From NCBI GenBank assembly GCA_013298125.1, contig JAAFJP010000003.1, positions 182,504 to 246,503 on the forward strand: a DNA stretch of 64,000 nt, given 5' to 3'. Shown in pieces: positions 18,805 to 26,583 of the stretch. The position numbers and the translations under genes were made by a program. The notes beneath the pieces were generated by a model. That model saw only the letters and a list, made by a program, of their open reading frames with translations, was not told the DNA's origin and ran no database searches. Source of the DNA: Cytophagales bacterium. GTDB taxonomy: Bacteria > Bacteroidota > Bacteroidia > Cytophagales > Spirosomataceae. Each line of letters begins with the position of its first letter. Position 1 is the stretch's first letter.

Positions 18805-19962
18805 ATGAATATTTTTTTTGAATCTTTATACAATGATAGACTCTTTCAAATCATTGTTTCTGCCTTAATCGGGTGTGCATCTTCAATAACGGCGATTCCC
18901 GTTATTATCAAAATATCTCAGTTAAAAAACCTAATGGCAGACCCTGGCGAAAGGAGTTCTCATATCAAAAAAACCCCGACTCTGGGAGGTATAGCTATTT
19001 TTGCATCAACTTTAATCAGTTATTTTATTTGGGAGAATCCCGACGAAGGACAATTGATTCACCTTTCAATTTCGGCTATTGTTATCCTTTTCTTTTTGGG
19101 TGTTAAAGATGATATTTTGATACTCTCTCCTAAAAAGAAAATGTTTGTCCAAATTGCTGCTGCAGGATTAGTTGTGGTTTTGGCTGACTTGAGAATTGAG
19201 AATTTCTTTGGCATATTTGGTATCAATGAAATTCCTTACATCCTTAGCTTACCACTTACCGTTTTTGTATTTATTGCTCTTATTAATGCCATTAACTTGA
19301 TTGACGGCATTGACGGTCTCGCAGGGGGAATAGGCATGATAGCGGGCGGAATGTTTGGGCTTTGGTTCTATTTGAATGGTTATTTTGCTCTTGCTTGTTT
19401 AGCATCTTCAATGTCTGGGTCGCTGATAGGTTTTTTGAAATTTAATTATTCAAAAACCTCCAAAATATTTATGGGAGATACTGGTTCATTGATTGTTGGT
19501 TTTTTGCTTTCAATGTTTGCTTTAAAATATATACAACTCAACATCGAATATCGTTTTAATCCAAATGCTTCTTTTTCTGCTCCAATTCTTGCGATAGTTG
19601 TCTTGATTGTACCAATCTTTGATACGCTACGTGTTTTTATTATTAGGCTTAAAAATAAAAAATCCCCTTTTGTAGGAGATAGAAATCATTTACACCACAT
19701 TTTAATTGATAGTGGTTTATCTCATTTTCAAGCATCAGTTATTTTGTGGACATTTACCTTAATTTCAACGATTCTCTTTATTACCATCAGCAAGGACACC
19801 GATAATACAACATCGTTATATATTCTCATTGGATTGTTTGCATTGTATATGTGGGTAGCTCACATTATAAAGCATAACAATATAAAATCATCAGGTGAAT
19901 TGGTCAATCAAGATTCCATCGCAAAAGATATAAAAAAACATCCTGAATTATCAACAACATAA
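18805..19962 (+). CDS. WecA/TagO-like undecaprenyl-phosphate sugar-1-phosphate transferase
   Basis: Polytopic enzyme of 385 residues that starts lipid-linked glycan synthesis by moving GlcNAc-1-P (or a related sugar phosphate) from UDP-sugar to undecaprenyl phosphate. Family motifs: PTLGGIAIF near residue 58, LGVKDD (about 96), NLIDGIDGLAGG (about 163-174), KIFMGDTGSL (about 221) and GDRNHLHHIL (about 290, the HxHH-type loop that marks the WecA branch rather than MraY). As the initiating transferase it is a sensible last gene for the upstream block. It ends in a bidirectional terminator. Confidence 0.93.
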   Translation: MNIFFESLYNDRLFQIIVSALIGCASSITAIPVIIKISQLKNLMADPGERSSHIKKTPTLGGIAIFASTLISYFIWENPDEGQLIHLSISAIVILFFLGVKDDILILSPKKKMFVQIAAAGLVVVLADLRIENFFGIFGINEIPYILSLPLTVFVFIALINAINLIDGIDGLAGGIGMIAGGMFGLWFYLNGYFALACLASSMSGSLIGFLKFNYSKTSKIFMGDTGSLIVGFLLSMFALKYIQLNIEYRFNPNASFSAPILAIVVLIVPIFDTLRVFIIRLKNKKSPFVGDRNHLHHILIDSGLSHFQASVILWTFTLISTILFITISKDTDNTTSLYILIGLFALYMWVAHIIKHNNIKSSGELVNQDSIAKDIKKHPELSTT

Positions 19963-19992
19963 AAAAGGAGAGGTTTTAGCCTCTCCTTTTTT
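19961..19992. terminator. Bidirectional intrinsic terminator
   Basis: A perfect hairpin, AAAAAAGGAGAGG with its complement around a six-base loop, flanked by A-runs and T-runs, sits exactly between convergent genes (WecA-like on plus, PP2C-like on minus). It can terminate both transcripts. Confidence 0.92.
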
Positions 19993-19993
19993 A

Positions 19994-21166
19994 TTAATTT
20001 TTTCCTAATTTTTTACCACTTTCTCTTAATTTCTGTTCAATTCTTTCTAAGACTTTCTCACTATTTCTGAGTTTTTCTGATACTACTGAATTTCCAGAAC
20101 CTTGCTGGTTTTGTAAATCATTCTTAATTCCAATCCATTTTTCTTTTTGTTGAAGCAGAGCATTATAGTTTTGTTCTTCTTTTCCTAAATCAACATTTGA
20201 ATTTGATGATGATTCTAAACTTGAAGTTTCTAAATCACTATCCTTTTTTGATGAACGCTTACTTGATGTATTAGAAGAACTACTTTGTTTTGAACCTGAT
20301 TTTTGGCTTTTCTCATTATCAAAATTTGCACTTTGAGCTTTCTTTTCTATTTTTTCAACTTTTTCTGTTTTTTCAAAATCGTCTTTAAACTCTTTTGAAA
20401 CGGCTTCTTTTTCCTCCTCAGCAAACTCCTTGGTTATGGTATCATTTGCCTTCGCTAATTCTATTTCATTCGTATCTTTCTTTAAAAAATCTTCTCTTAA
20501 TGTATCCTCAAAAGCCTGATTACCTTTATTAAAAGAAAATAAATTTTTGTAATCAAACTTATTATTCTTAATCAACCAAGCTGCTCCTCCACCCAAAAGT
20601 AATAATAACAGAGGTAAAACAACCCACAGGGGATTAAATGTGGACTTAGTAACTACTTTGGGTTTACTTTCTACAATTGGTGTTGGAGTAATTACTTTTT
20701 GATGATTAATCACCTCCATCACTACAATATTATGGGGATTGTCAGTAATAGTGTTACTTGTGTTTGAAATTTTCAACAAATTTTGACAGGCATTTTCAGA
20801 ACCATTACTATCTCTAAGGATTTCATCAATTTCGTTATCTGAAAGATTTTGTCGTAATGAATCACTACAAATCAGTAATTTATCACCTTCGTCTAAATTA
20901 AAACTAATTATTTCTAACTTTGAGGGTCGAGCGAGGAACTGTAATTTTTGACCTTTCCGACTCAAATAACAATGCGTATCACTAATCCAATTCATCAAAG
21001 AAGTATCACCCAATTCCCAAGAAACTTGAAGTTCATTGTCGGGATTTGATTCTTTGGCGATTTTAGTGCCAAATTGATAAATCTGTAAGATGGAATCACG
21101 CAGTGCTCGATAAGTTGCCTCTGAATCTTCTTGATTAAGGGCATTTTCCAGTGAAGTTGTATCCAT
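19994..21166 (-). CDS. Membrane protein with the C-terminal half of a PP2C fold
   Basis: A 390-residue protein. Residues 1-155 resemble the second half of a PPM/PP2C phosphatase: ISDTHCYLSRKGQKLQFL matches the GDSRAYL strand, GDKLLICSDSLRQNLSDNEI matches the GDRLLLCSDGL motif, and DNPHNIVVMEV matches the final DNxTxxVV motif. The N-terminal half, with the usual metal ligands (NEDA, ADGMGG), is absent and SDG has become SDS, so catalysis is doubtful. One membrane helix follows (about 177-198), then a Ser/Lys/Glu-rich linker and a C-terminal coiled coil. It may be a pseudophosphatase that binds phosphoproteins; this is inference. Confidence 0.7.
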   Translation of the reverse strand: MDTTSLENALNQEDSEATYRALRDSILQIYQFGTKIAKESNPDNELQVSWELGDTSLMNWISDTHCYLSRKGQKLQFLARPSKLEIISFNLDEGDKLLICSDSLRQNLSDNEIDEILRDSNGSENACQNLLKISNTSNTITDNPHNIVVMEVINHQKVITPTPIVESKPKVVTKSTFNPLWVVLPLLLLLLGGGAAWLIKNNKFDYKNLFSFNKGNQAFEDTLREDFLKKDTNEIELAKANDTITKEFAEEEKEAVSKEFKDDFEKTEKVEKIEKKAQSANFDNEKSQKSGSKQSSSSNTSSKRSSKKDSDLETSSLESSSNSNVDLGKEEQNYNALLQQKEKWIGIKNDLQNQQGSGNSVVSEKLRNSEKVLERIEQKLRESGKKLGKN

Positions 21167-21278
21167 TGTAAGGAAAACTGTTTATGCCCAGACAGGCGGC
21201 TCTGGGTGTGTTTATGTTCTACCTAATTGATTTACAAATAATATGCCGAAAAAAAATATACCTTCTATTATCCCAAAT

Positions 21279-22520
21279 TTACGTGATTTTTTTATAGACT
21301 TTGTATGTTTCCTCCGAAAATTTATCCCACGAAAACTTACTTGATTGCATAAAACCTTCATATCTCATTTCATTTCTAAGTTGTTCATTTTTAACAACTT
21401 CCATTATGGTTTGACAGATTTCATCTTCGTTATTAATATCGACTAACAACCCTCCAGACCCCACAACTTCGGGCATCGATGAGGTATTTGAAGATATAAC
21501 TGTCGTACCACATTGCATGGCTTCGAGTAATGGTAATCCAAAACCCTCGTACATAGACAAATATACAAAACCTGTCGCCCCTGTGTACAAGGCAGCCAAA
21601 TCTTCATCAGGAACATATCCTGTGAAAATTATCCGCTTGCATAAGTCAGGGGATATTTTCAAATCTTTTAACGTTACCTCAAAATCCCATCCTTTTGTAC
21701 CAACTAAGGCTAATTTCAAGCCCTCGTTTTTTTCTTGCATTGCGATTTTTGCAAAACATTGAATCAATTTAATAAGATTTTTGCGGGGTTCTAAGGTAGC
21801 CACACTCAGCAAATAAGGGGATGTTAAACCATATTTTACAATCGTTTTAACTAACTTTTCAATATTATAAACTGGATAAAAAAGTTTCTTTGAAGCTGCC
21901 AGAGGCACAACCGATATTTGTTCTTCGGGATGTTTTGTAATTTCGATTAAATCGTTTTTAGTCGATTGTGAAATACAAATTATGTGTGTATCGGGGGTGA
22001 GTGAGGCAACAATTTGGTGTACATCACTATTTTGATTATTCTGAAAAAAATGAGGAAATTTTATGGGAATTAAATCGTGGATTGTAATAACTTTTTTAAT
22101 GTTTTTTTGACTCTTAATTTGCTCTGGAATAGAATGATAAGGTGAATGATAGATTTGAGTATCTGAAAGTAAATCATATCTAAGCTGTAAACTATTTTTA
22201 TCAAATTGTGTAAATAATTTACGTAAACCCTTCTGAATAAATGAGTTATGTTCAAATTTTAACAATAATTGATTTTGCTTTTTTTTAGAAATAATCTCAG
22301 AAGCTTCATTAACGTATAGAAAATCAAGGTTACTTAAATATTTTTTTGAATACCCAACGGAAGCTAATAGGTCAAGATTTTCAGCAAATAAAACCTCTAA
22401 ATCTGGCTTTAAATTTGGCATTAGTTGGGCTAAATTTTCAACTACCCTAAATATGCCAGTCCGAGATTTTTGATGATAAAATCCTTGCCCTAATAACGAA
22501 ATATCAATGATTGTTTTCAT
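21279..22520 (-). CDS. GT4 family glycosyltransferase (mannosyltransferase-like)
   Basis: GT-B glycosyltransferase of 413 residues. Motifs: GIFRVVENLAQLM near the N-terminus, VITIHDLIPIKFPHFF, SVATLEPRKNLIKLIQCFAK (about 240-260), FTGYVPDEDLAALYTGA and FVYLSMYEGFGLPLLEAMQCGTTVIS (about 318-345). The combination HDLIP plus LEPRKN is typical of the mannosyl- or rhamnosyl-transferases that act on O-antigen and capsule. It is transcribed away from the palindromic element at 22525-22600. The donor sugar is an inference. Confidence 0.92.
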   Translation of the reverse strand: MKTIIDISLLGQGFYHQKSRTGIFRVVENLAQLMPNLKPDLEVLFAENLDLLASVGYSKKYLSNLDFLYVNEASEIISKKKQNQLLLKFEHNSFIQKGLRKLFTQFDKNSLQLRYDLLSDTQIYHSPYHSIPEQIKSQKNIKKVITIHDLIPIKFPHFFQNNQNSDVHQIVASLTPDTHIICISQSTKNDLIEITKHPEEQISVVPLAASKKLFYPVYNIEKLVKTIVKYGLTSPYLLSVATLEPRKNLIKLIQCFAKIAMQEKNEGLKLALVGTKGWDFEVTLKDLKISPDLCKRIIFTGYVPDEDLAALYTGATGFVYLSMYEGFGLPLLEAMQCGTTVISSNTSSMPEVVGSGGLLVDINNEDEICQTIMEVVKNEQLRNEMRYEGFMQSSKFSWDKFSEETYKVYKKIT

Positions 22521-22524
22521 AAAT

Positions 22525-22600
22525 GTAATACTGTAGCTCGAAGTGGCACTTCGAGAATGAACCTATATTACTCGAAGTGCCACTTCGAGCTACAGTATTT
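22525..22600. repeat. Nested palindromic element (palindrome within palindrome)
   Basis: Two inverted arms (22528-22554 and 22571-22598) each read ATACTGTAGCTCGAAGTG onward and are exact complements of each other. Each arm also contains its own near-palindrome (CTCGAAGTGGCACTTCGAG). It lies upstream of the GT4 gene and downstream of the GT9 gene on the minus strand. It resembles dispersed short palindromic repeats; its G+C and symmetry are unlike ordinary spacer DNA. Confidence 0.8.
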
Positions 22601-22623
22601 GAGCCTTCTTAAAGAAATTCAAG

Positions 22624-23652
22624 CTAAGTTCTACTATAAATTGTAGAAAAAATCTCTTTCCAAACAATATCATAAGCCAAAGAAGAACATGGTTCTCCAT
22701 TTGCCACAATAAATTTAGCATTTTCACCACTTTGATACGCTCCTGAGTAGGGCATATAGGTATTGAAGTTACCTAATTTTCCAAAAAGTAAAATTCCAAA
22801 TGTTCCAACGGCATTGGCAAAATGGGCAGGTCCACTATCAATTCCAATAAAAAAACTGGCTCTTTTGATTATTTCAGCGGTTTCGAGTAGAGAGTATTTT
22901 CCACAAAAATTATGATATTTTTCGTTCAAGATATTCAAGGTACTTTTGAGTCCGATTTCAATAATTTCAAAATCAAATTGATTACTCAAATCCTTTACCA
23001 AACGCTCCCAGTGGATAATTTGCCAATCTTTGGGAGCAAAATTTGAATGACAATGTAGTACTATGTATTTTTTGGGTAATTTAATTACATTCACTTTCTC
23101 AACAACGCTCAAAGGAATATAAATTTGAGGACTTTCATCCAAAACTGGCAGATTACCCATTTTAGCAAAAGATGCTAAAATATTTCCAAAATCAAAATAG
23201 TTTTCAATCAAAATACCCTTTTCATCTGCTGTACTATTTTGGAGATATTCCCTTGTAAAATTATACCATCTTAAATTGGAAGGATGACAGTTATGAAAAG
23301 AATCAAAAGCGTTTTTTTTAATTAATTGTATTGAAAAGTAAACACTAAACTCCTCTAAAATAAAATCTATGTTTGGATTAAACTCCAATAATTCACGATA
23401 AGATTTCTTTATAATCCAGTAGATTTTAGCATTAGGGTATTTGCTTTTCAATGCTCGTGATAGAGGTTCACAAGCTACTATATCCCCAAAATGTTCTGCC
23501 AATAAAATACCGATTAATTTGGTTTTGGGGTGAAATACTTTATATACAATCAAACTCAGATTTACCCAAAACCAAAAAAAATAAGAAGATAATATATTAG
23601 AGATTTTATGATAACGAAAAATCCAAATTTCAACAATACGAGATAATTTCAT
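22624..23652 (-). CDS. Family 9 glycosyltransferase (heptosyltransferase-like)
   Basis: GT-B fold protein of 342 residues of the ADP-heptose:LPS heptosyltransferase type. It has the N-terminal LLAEHFGDIVACEPLSRALKSKYP pattern (about 48-70, the GD element that precedes the catalytic aspartate) and the C-terminal FIGIDSGPAHFANAVGTFGILLFG (about 273-295) that binds the donor phosphate. It probably adds a sugar to the LPS core or a related glycan. Seven bases separate it from the GT4 gene upstream on the same strand. Confidence 0.88.
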   Translation of the reverse strand: MKLSRIVEIWIFRYHKISNILSSYFFWFWVNLSLIVYKVFHPKTKLIGILLAEHFGDIVACEPLSRALKSKYPNAKIYWIIKKSYRELLEFNPNIDFILEEFSVYFSIQLIKKNAFDSFHNCHPSNLRWYNFTREYLQNSTADEKGILIENYFDFGNILASFAKMGNLPVLDESPQIYIPLSVVEKVNVIKLPKKYIVLHCHSNFAPKDWQIIHWERLVKDLSNQFDFEIIEIGLKSTLNILNEKYHNFCGKYSLLETAEIIKRASFFIGIDSGPAHFANAVGTFGILLFGKLGNFNTYMPYSGAYQSGENAKFIVANGEPCSSLAYDIVWKEIFSTIYSRT

Positions 23653-23658
23653 ATATTT

Positions 23659-24813
23659 TTATGCAATACTTTTTTCTAAAATTTCAACAAATGTTTGATA
23701 AGCCAATTCTTGATGATGTCTTGCTAATACTTTCTTTCTTCCCAAACCTCCCATTTGGTTGATTAGCAAGGGGTTATCTTTCAATACTATGATTTTCTGG
23801 ACAACTTTTTCTACATCTAAATAATCAATCACAGCTCCACAATCTTCCTCCACAAAGTCTTTTGCACCGCCAGATTTATCGAAACAAATAATGGACTTTT
23901 CTAACATCGCCGCCTCCAAAACCACTAATGGATAAGGGTCTTCACGAGATGAAACGAAGAAAATATCGAACGCAGCCATATAATCAAGTGGATTATCCAC
24001 CGAAGTCTGAAAAAACATTTTTGATAATCCCAATCTCATTTTATCAATATTAAATAATTTAAAATCCAGCTCTGATTCCTGTCCACCCACCCACAAAAAA
24101 TAAATATCCTCAATTCCCTTCAATTTATTAGCGACTTGGAGAAAAATATCAACGCCTTTACGTAAGTCCACTGTCCCCATCCCTCCTATCAAAAAGGCAT
24201 TTTCTGGAATATTGAACTGCTTTTTTATTTGTTTTATTTTAGAAATATCCTTCTGATAACTCAAAGCATTTTCGGGCAATAAGGATGGTAAAACATCTAT
24301 GTTTTTGGAAGTTCCAACATGATTTTCAATTAAATTTTGCTTAACCGCTTCACCGCAAGCTATAAATGAAGAACTGTATCGAATAACGTTCTGAAATAAG
24401 TCGGGTGAAGTATATTGTTGAATACCCATTTCGAGTTCGTGTACGTACGTAACAATGGGGCATACTAATAAATTTAAGGTTGGTAAAATATCTCCATTGG
24501 TAATGGTATTTGAGACAATTAAATCAAACTTTTCTTTACGTAAATGCTCTAAAAGCAGCTTTTGGGAGCTTTCTGGGTTTTTAATTTTTTTGATAATTTT
24601 GGCAGAAAATGTGGATTTATCTTGAAATTGAGGTTTATTCCAAAAATAGGTTTGAGCGACTTCTTTAAATTCATTTTCAATAATCCCTCCGTGTTTTAGT
24701 AAAATTGAAAACGTAAATCGCTTATCTTCCTTCAATAATTTCAAAAATCTGAGTAACAAAATTTGAGCCCCTGCCCTATTGGCATCATGACTGACGAAAA
24801 GGATGTGCTTCAT
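23659..24813 (-). CDS. GT4 family glycosyltransferase
   Basis: GT-B glycosyltransferase of 384 residues from the ATG at 24813 (MKHILFVSHDANRAGAQILL), whose glycine/alanine loop at HDANRAGAQ is the expected N-terminal element. The 22 codons further upstream in the same frame do not look like part of the fold. The C-terminal domain shows GTVDLRKGVDIFLQVANKL and the donor site FVSSREDPYPLVVLEAAMLEKSIICFD, with a downstream GAVIDYLDVE. First gene of a three-gene glycosyltransferase run, divergent from sucC. Confidence 0.9.
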   Translation of the reverse strand: MKHILFVSHDANRAGAQILLLRFLKLLKEDKRFTFSILLKHGGIIENEFKEVAQTYFWNKPQFQDKSTFSAKIIKKIKNPESSQKLLLEHLRKEKFDLIVSNTITNGDILPTLNLLVCPIVTYVHELEMGIQQYTSPDLFQNVIRYSSSFIACGEAVKQNLIENHVGTSKNIDVLPSLLPENALSYQKDISKIKQIKKQFNIPENAFLIGGMGTVDLRKGVDIFLQVANKLKGIEDIYFLWVGGQESELDFKLFNIDKMRLGLSKMFFQTSVDNPLDYMAAFDIFFVSSREDPYPLVVLEAAMLEKSIICFDKSGGAKDFVEEDCGAVIDYLDVEKVVQKIIVLKDNPLLINQMGGLGRKKVLARHHQELAYQTFVEILEKSIA

Positions 24814-24972
24814 TCCTAAATTGCTTGAAGGTAAGTTTGATATTGAACTCAAAAAGCCAAAATTACAAATTTGAAGCATGAAATTAAATTTTTAGTCAAT
24901 AAAAAGCCTTAATTAAGCAGTTTGTCAGTAATTTAGCAGACGAATTTATTTCGCATAAAAAAACTGTATCAA

Positions 24973-26169
24973 ATGAATATACACGAGTACCAAGGAAAAG
25001 ACATCCTTAAAAGTTATGGTGTCAGAATCCAAGAAGGCATTGTTGTGGATACGCCTGCATTGGCAGTTGAAGCTGCCCGTGAATTGACCGCCCGCACAGG
25101 GACAGGCTGGCACGTAATCAAAGCTCAGATTCACGCTGGGGGACGTGGAAAAGGTGGAGGAGTTAAATTGGCTAAGAATTTAGACGAAGTACGTACAAAG
25201 TCTGAGGAAATCTTAGGAATGCAATTAATCACGCACCAAACCGGTCCAGAAGGTAAAAAAGTGAATAAAGTTTTGATTGCTGAGGACGTTTATTATCCTG
25301 GGGTTTCAGAAGTTAAAGAATTTTACGTTTCTATTTTGTTAGACCGTGCCAAAGGTTGTAATGTCATCATGGCATCTACCGAAGGCGGAATGGACATTGA
25401 AGAAGTTGCTGAACATACTCCCGAAAAAATCTTTAAAGAGTGGATTGACCCAAGAGTAGGTTTACAGGCGTTTCAGGCTCGTAAAGTAGCTTTTGCTTTG
25501 GGACTTTCGGGTGATGCTTTCAAAGAAATGGTGAAGTTTATCAATGCTTTGTACAAGGCTTATGTAGAAACGGATTCGTCAATGTTTGAGATTAATCCAG
25601 TTTTGAAGACTTCTGATAATAAAATTTTAGCGGTTGATGCCAAAGTGAACTTAGATGATAACGCATTATATCGTCACCCAGATTTTATTCCTTTACGTGA
25701 TGTTACGGAAGAAGACCCATTGGAGGTTGAAGCATCTGCCAATGACCTAAACTATGTAAAACTTGACGGAAACGTGGGTTGTATGGTGAATGGTGCTGGT
25801 TTGGCAATGGCTACGATGGACATCATCAAATTGTCAGGTGGTGAACCCGCTAACTTCCTTGATGTTGGGGGTGGAGCAAATGCCAAGACGGTTGAAGCTG
25901 GTTTCAGAATTATCTTGAAAGACCCTAACGTGAAGGCAATTCTTATCAATATTTTTGGTGGAATTGTACGTTGTGACCGTGTAGCCACGGGTGTGGTTGA
26001 GGCTTACAAAGCTATCGGAAATATTCCTGTGCCTATCATAGTACGTTTACAAGGAACAAACGCTGCCGAAGGTGCAAAGATCATTGACGAATCTGGCTTG
26101 AAGGTATATTCAGCCGTGTTGTTGAAAGATGCTGCGACTAAGGTTGAGGAGGTTTTGGCTGGGATGTAG
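24973..26169 (+). CDS. sucC: Succinyl-CoA ligase (ADP-forming), beta subunit
   Basis: Catalyses the substrate-level phosphorylation step of the TCA cycle with SucD: succinyl-CoA plus ADP and phosphate to succinate, CoA and ATP. At 398 residues it has the normal length. The N-terminal ATP-grasp domain begins [17 protein letters not shown] and includes [15 protein letters not shown] (about 52-66) and FEINPVLKT. The C-terminal CoA-ligase domain shows [24 protein letters not shown] and [13 protein letters not shown]. sucD is not adjacent, which is common in Bacteroidota. Confidence 0.97.
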   Translation: MNIHEYQGKDILKSYGVRIQEGIVVDTPALAVEAARELTARTGTGWHVIKAQIHAGGRGKGGGVKLAKNLDEVRTKSEEILGMQLITHQTGPEGKKVNKVLIAEDVYYPGVSEVKEFYVSILLDRAKGCNVIMASTEGGMDIEEVAEHTPEKIFKEWIDPRVGLQAFQARKVAFALGLSGDAFKEMVKFINALYKAYVETDSSMFEINPVLKTSDNKILAVDAKVNLDDNALYRHPDFIPLRDVTEEDPLEVEASANDLNYVKLDGNVGCMVNGAGLAMATMDIIKLSGGEPANFLDVGGGANAKTVEAGFRIILKDPNVKAILINIFGGIVRCDRVATGVVEAYKAIGNIPVPIIVRLQGTNAAEGAKIIDESGLKVYSAVLLKDAATKVEEVLAGM

Positions 26170-26204
26170 TTTTTTTAGAATTTAGAGTAAAAAGTTTAGA
26201 GTAT

Positions 26205-26244
26205 AAAGAAAGGGTGAAGGATTTAGGTTCTTTGCCCTTTTTTG
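26205..26244 (+). terminator. Intrinsic terminator after sucC
   Basis: An eight-pair stem (GGGTGAAG at 26212-26219 with CTTTGCCC at 26230-26237, two G-U pairs in RNA) is preceded by A-rich sequence and followed by TTTTTTG. It lies 36-75 bases after the sucC stop. Confidence 0.75.
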
Positions 26245-26376
26245 TTTTTTGAGATTTTGAATTAAAAACAGTTTGATAAAAAAGCAATATAAAAGTGATG
26301 AGCGTTTACAATCAAACCAAAATCTTTTCTTAACATTGTAGCATGATTAAATAAAAAAGAAATCAAACATATTATT

Positions 26377-26541
26377 AGCGTTTAGCTTAAAGTTCCTGCT
26401 CGTAGAAAATCTGGTAAATTTTCTTTAAAATTTTGTGAAACAGGTGCAATTGCGATACGCTCACGTGATGCGTGGGCGTTGCTTTGCATTGTTTTCACAG
26501 GTTTACCAGAGCCTCTACGGACAATCAAGTAACGACACGCT
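26377..26541. repeat. Long imperfect palindrome (165 bp) upstream of the Rhs pair
   Basis: Nested complementary blocks occur in register around a central loop at 26466-26470: AGCGT/ACGCT (ends), CGTAGA/TCTACG, TCTGGTAAA/TTTACCAGA (26410-26418 and 26502-26510), TGTGAAA/TTTCACA, CAAT/ATTG and ACGCTCACG/CGTGGGCGT (26457-26465 and 26471-26479). The G+C of the core is well above the flanks. It fills most of the 414-base gap between sucC and the first Rhs-type gene; between the sucC terminator and it (26245-26376) I see only AT-rich spacer. It may be a decayed MITE, a recombination site or a structured RNA. Confidence 0.65.
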
Positions 26542-26583
26542 TTTTCTATGTAAAACAATTCGAACCAAATTAACAAAACCGTC

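Noticed and set aside
24813..24972. A glycosyltransferase start at 24879
   Set aside because: The additional 22 residues do not fit the GT-B N-terminus, which begins MKHILFVSHD at 24813.
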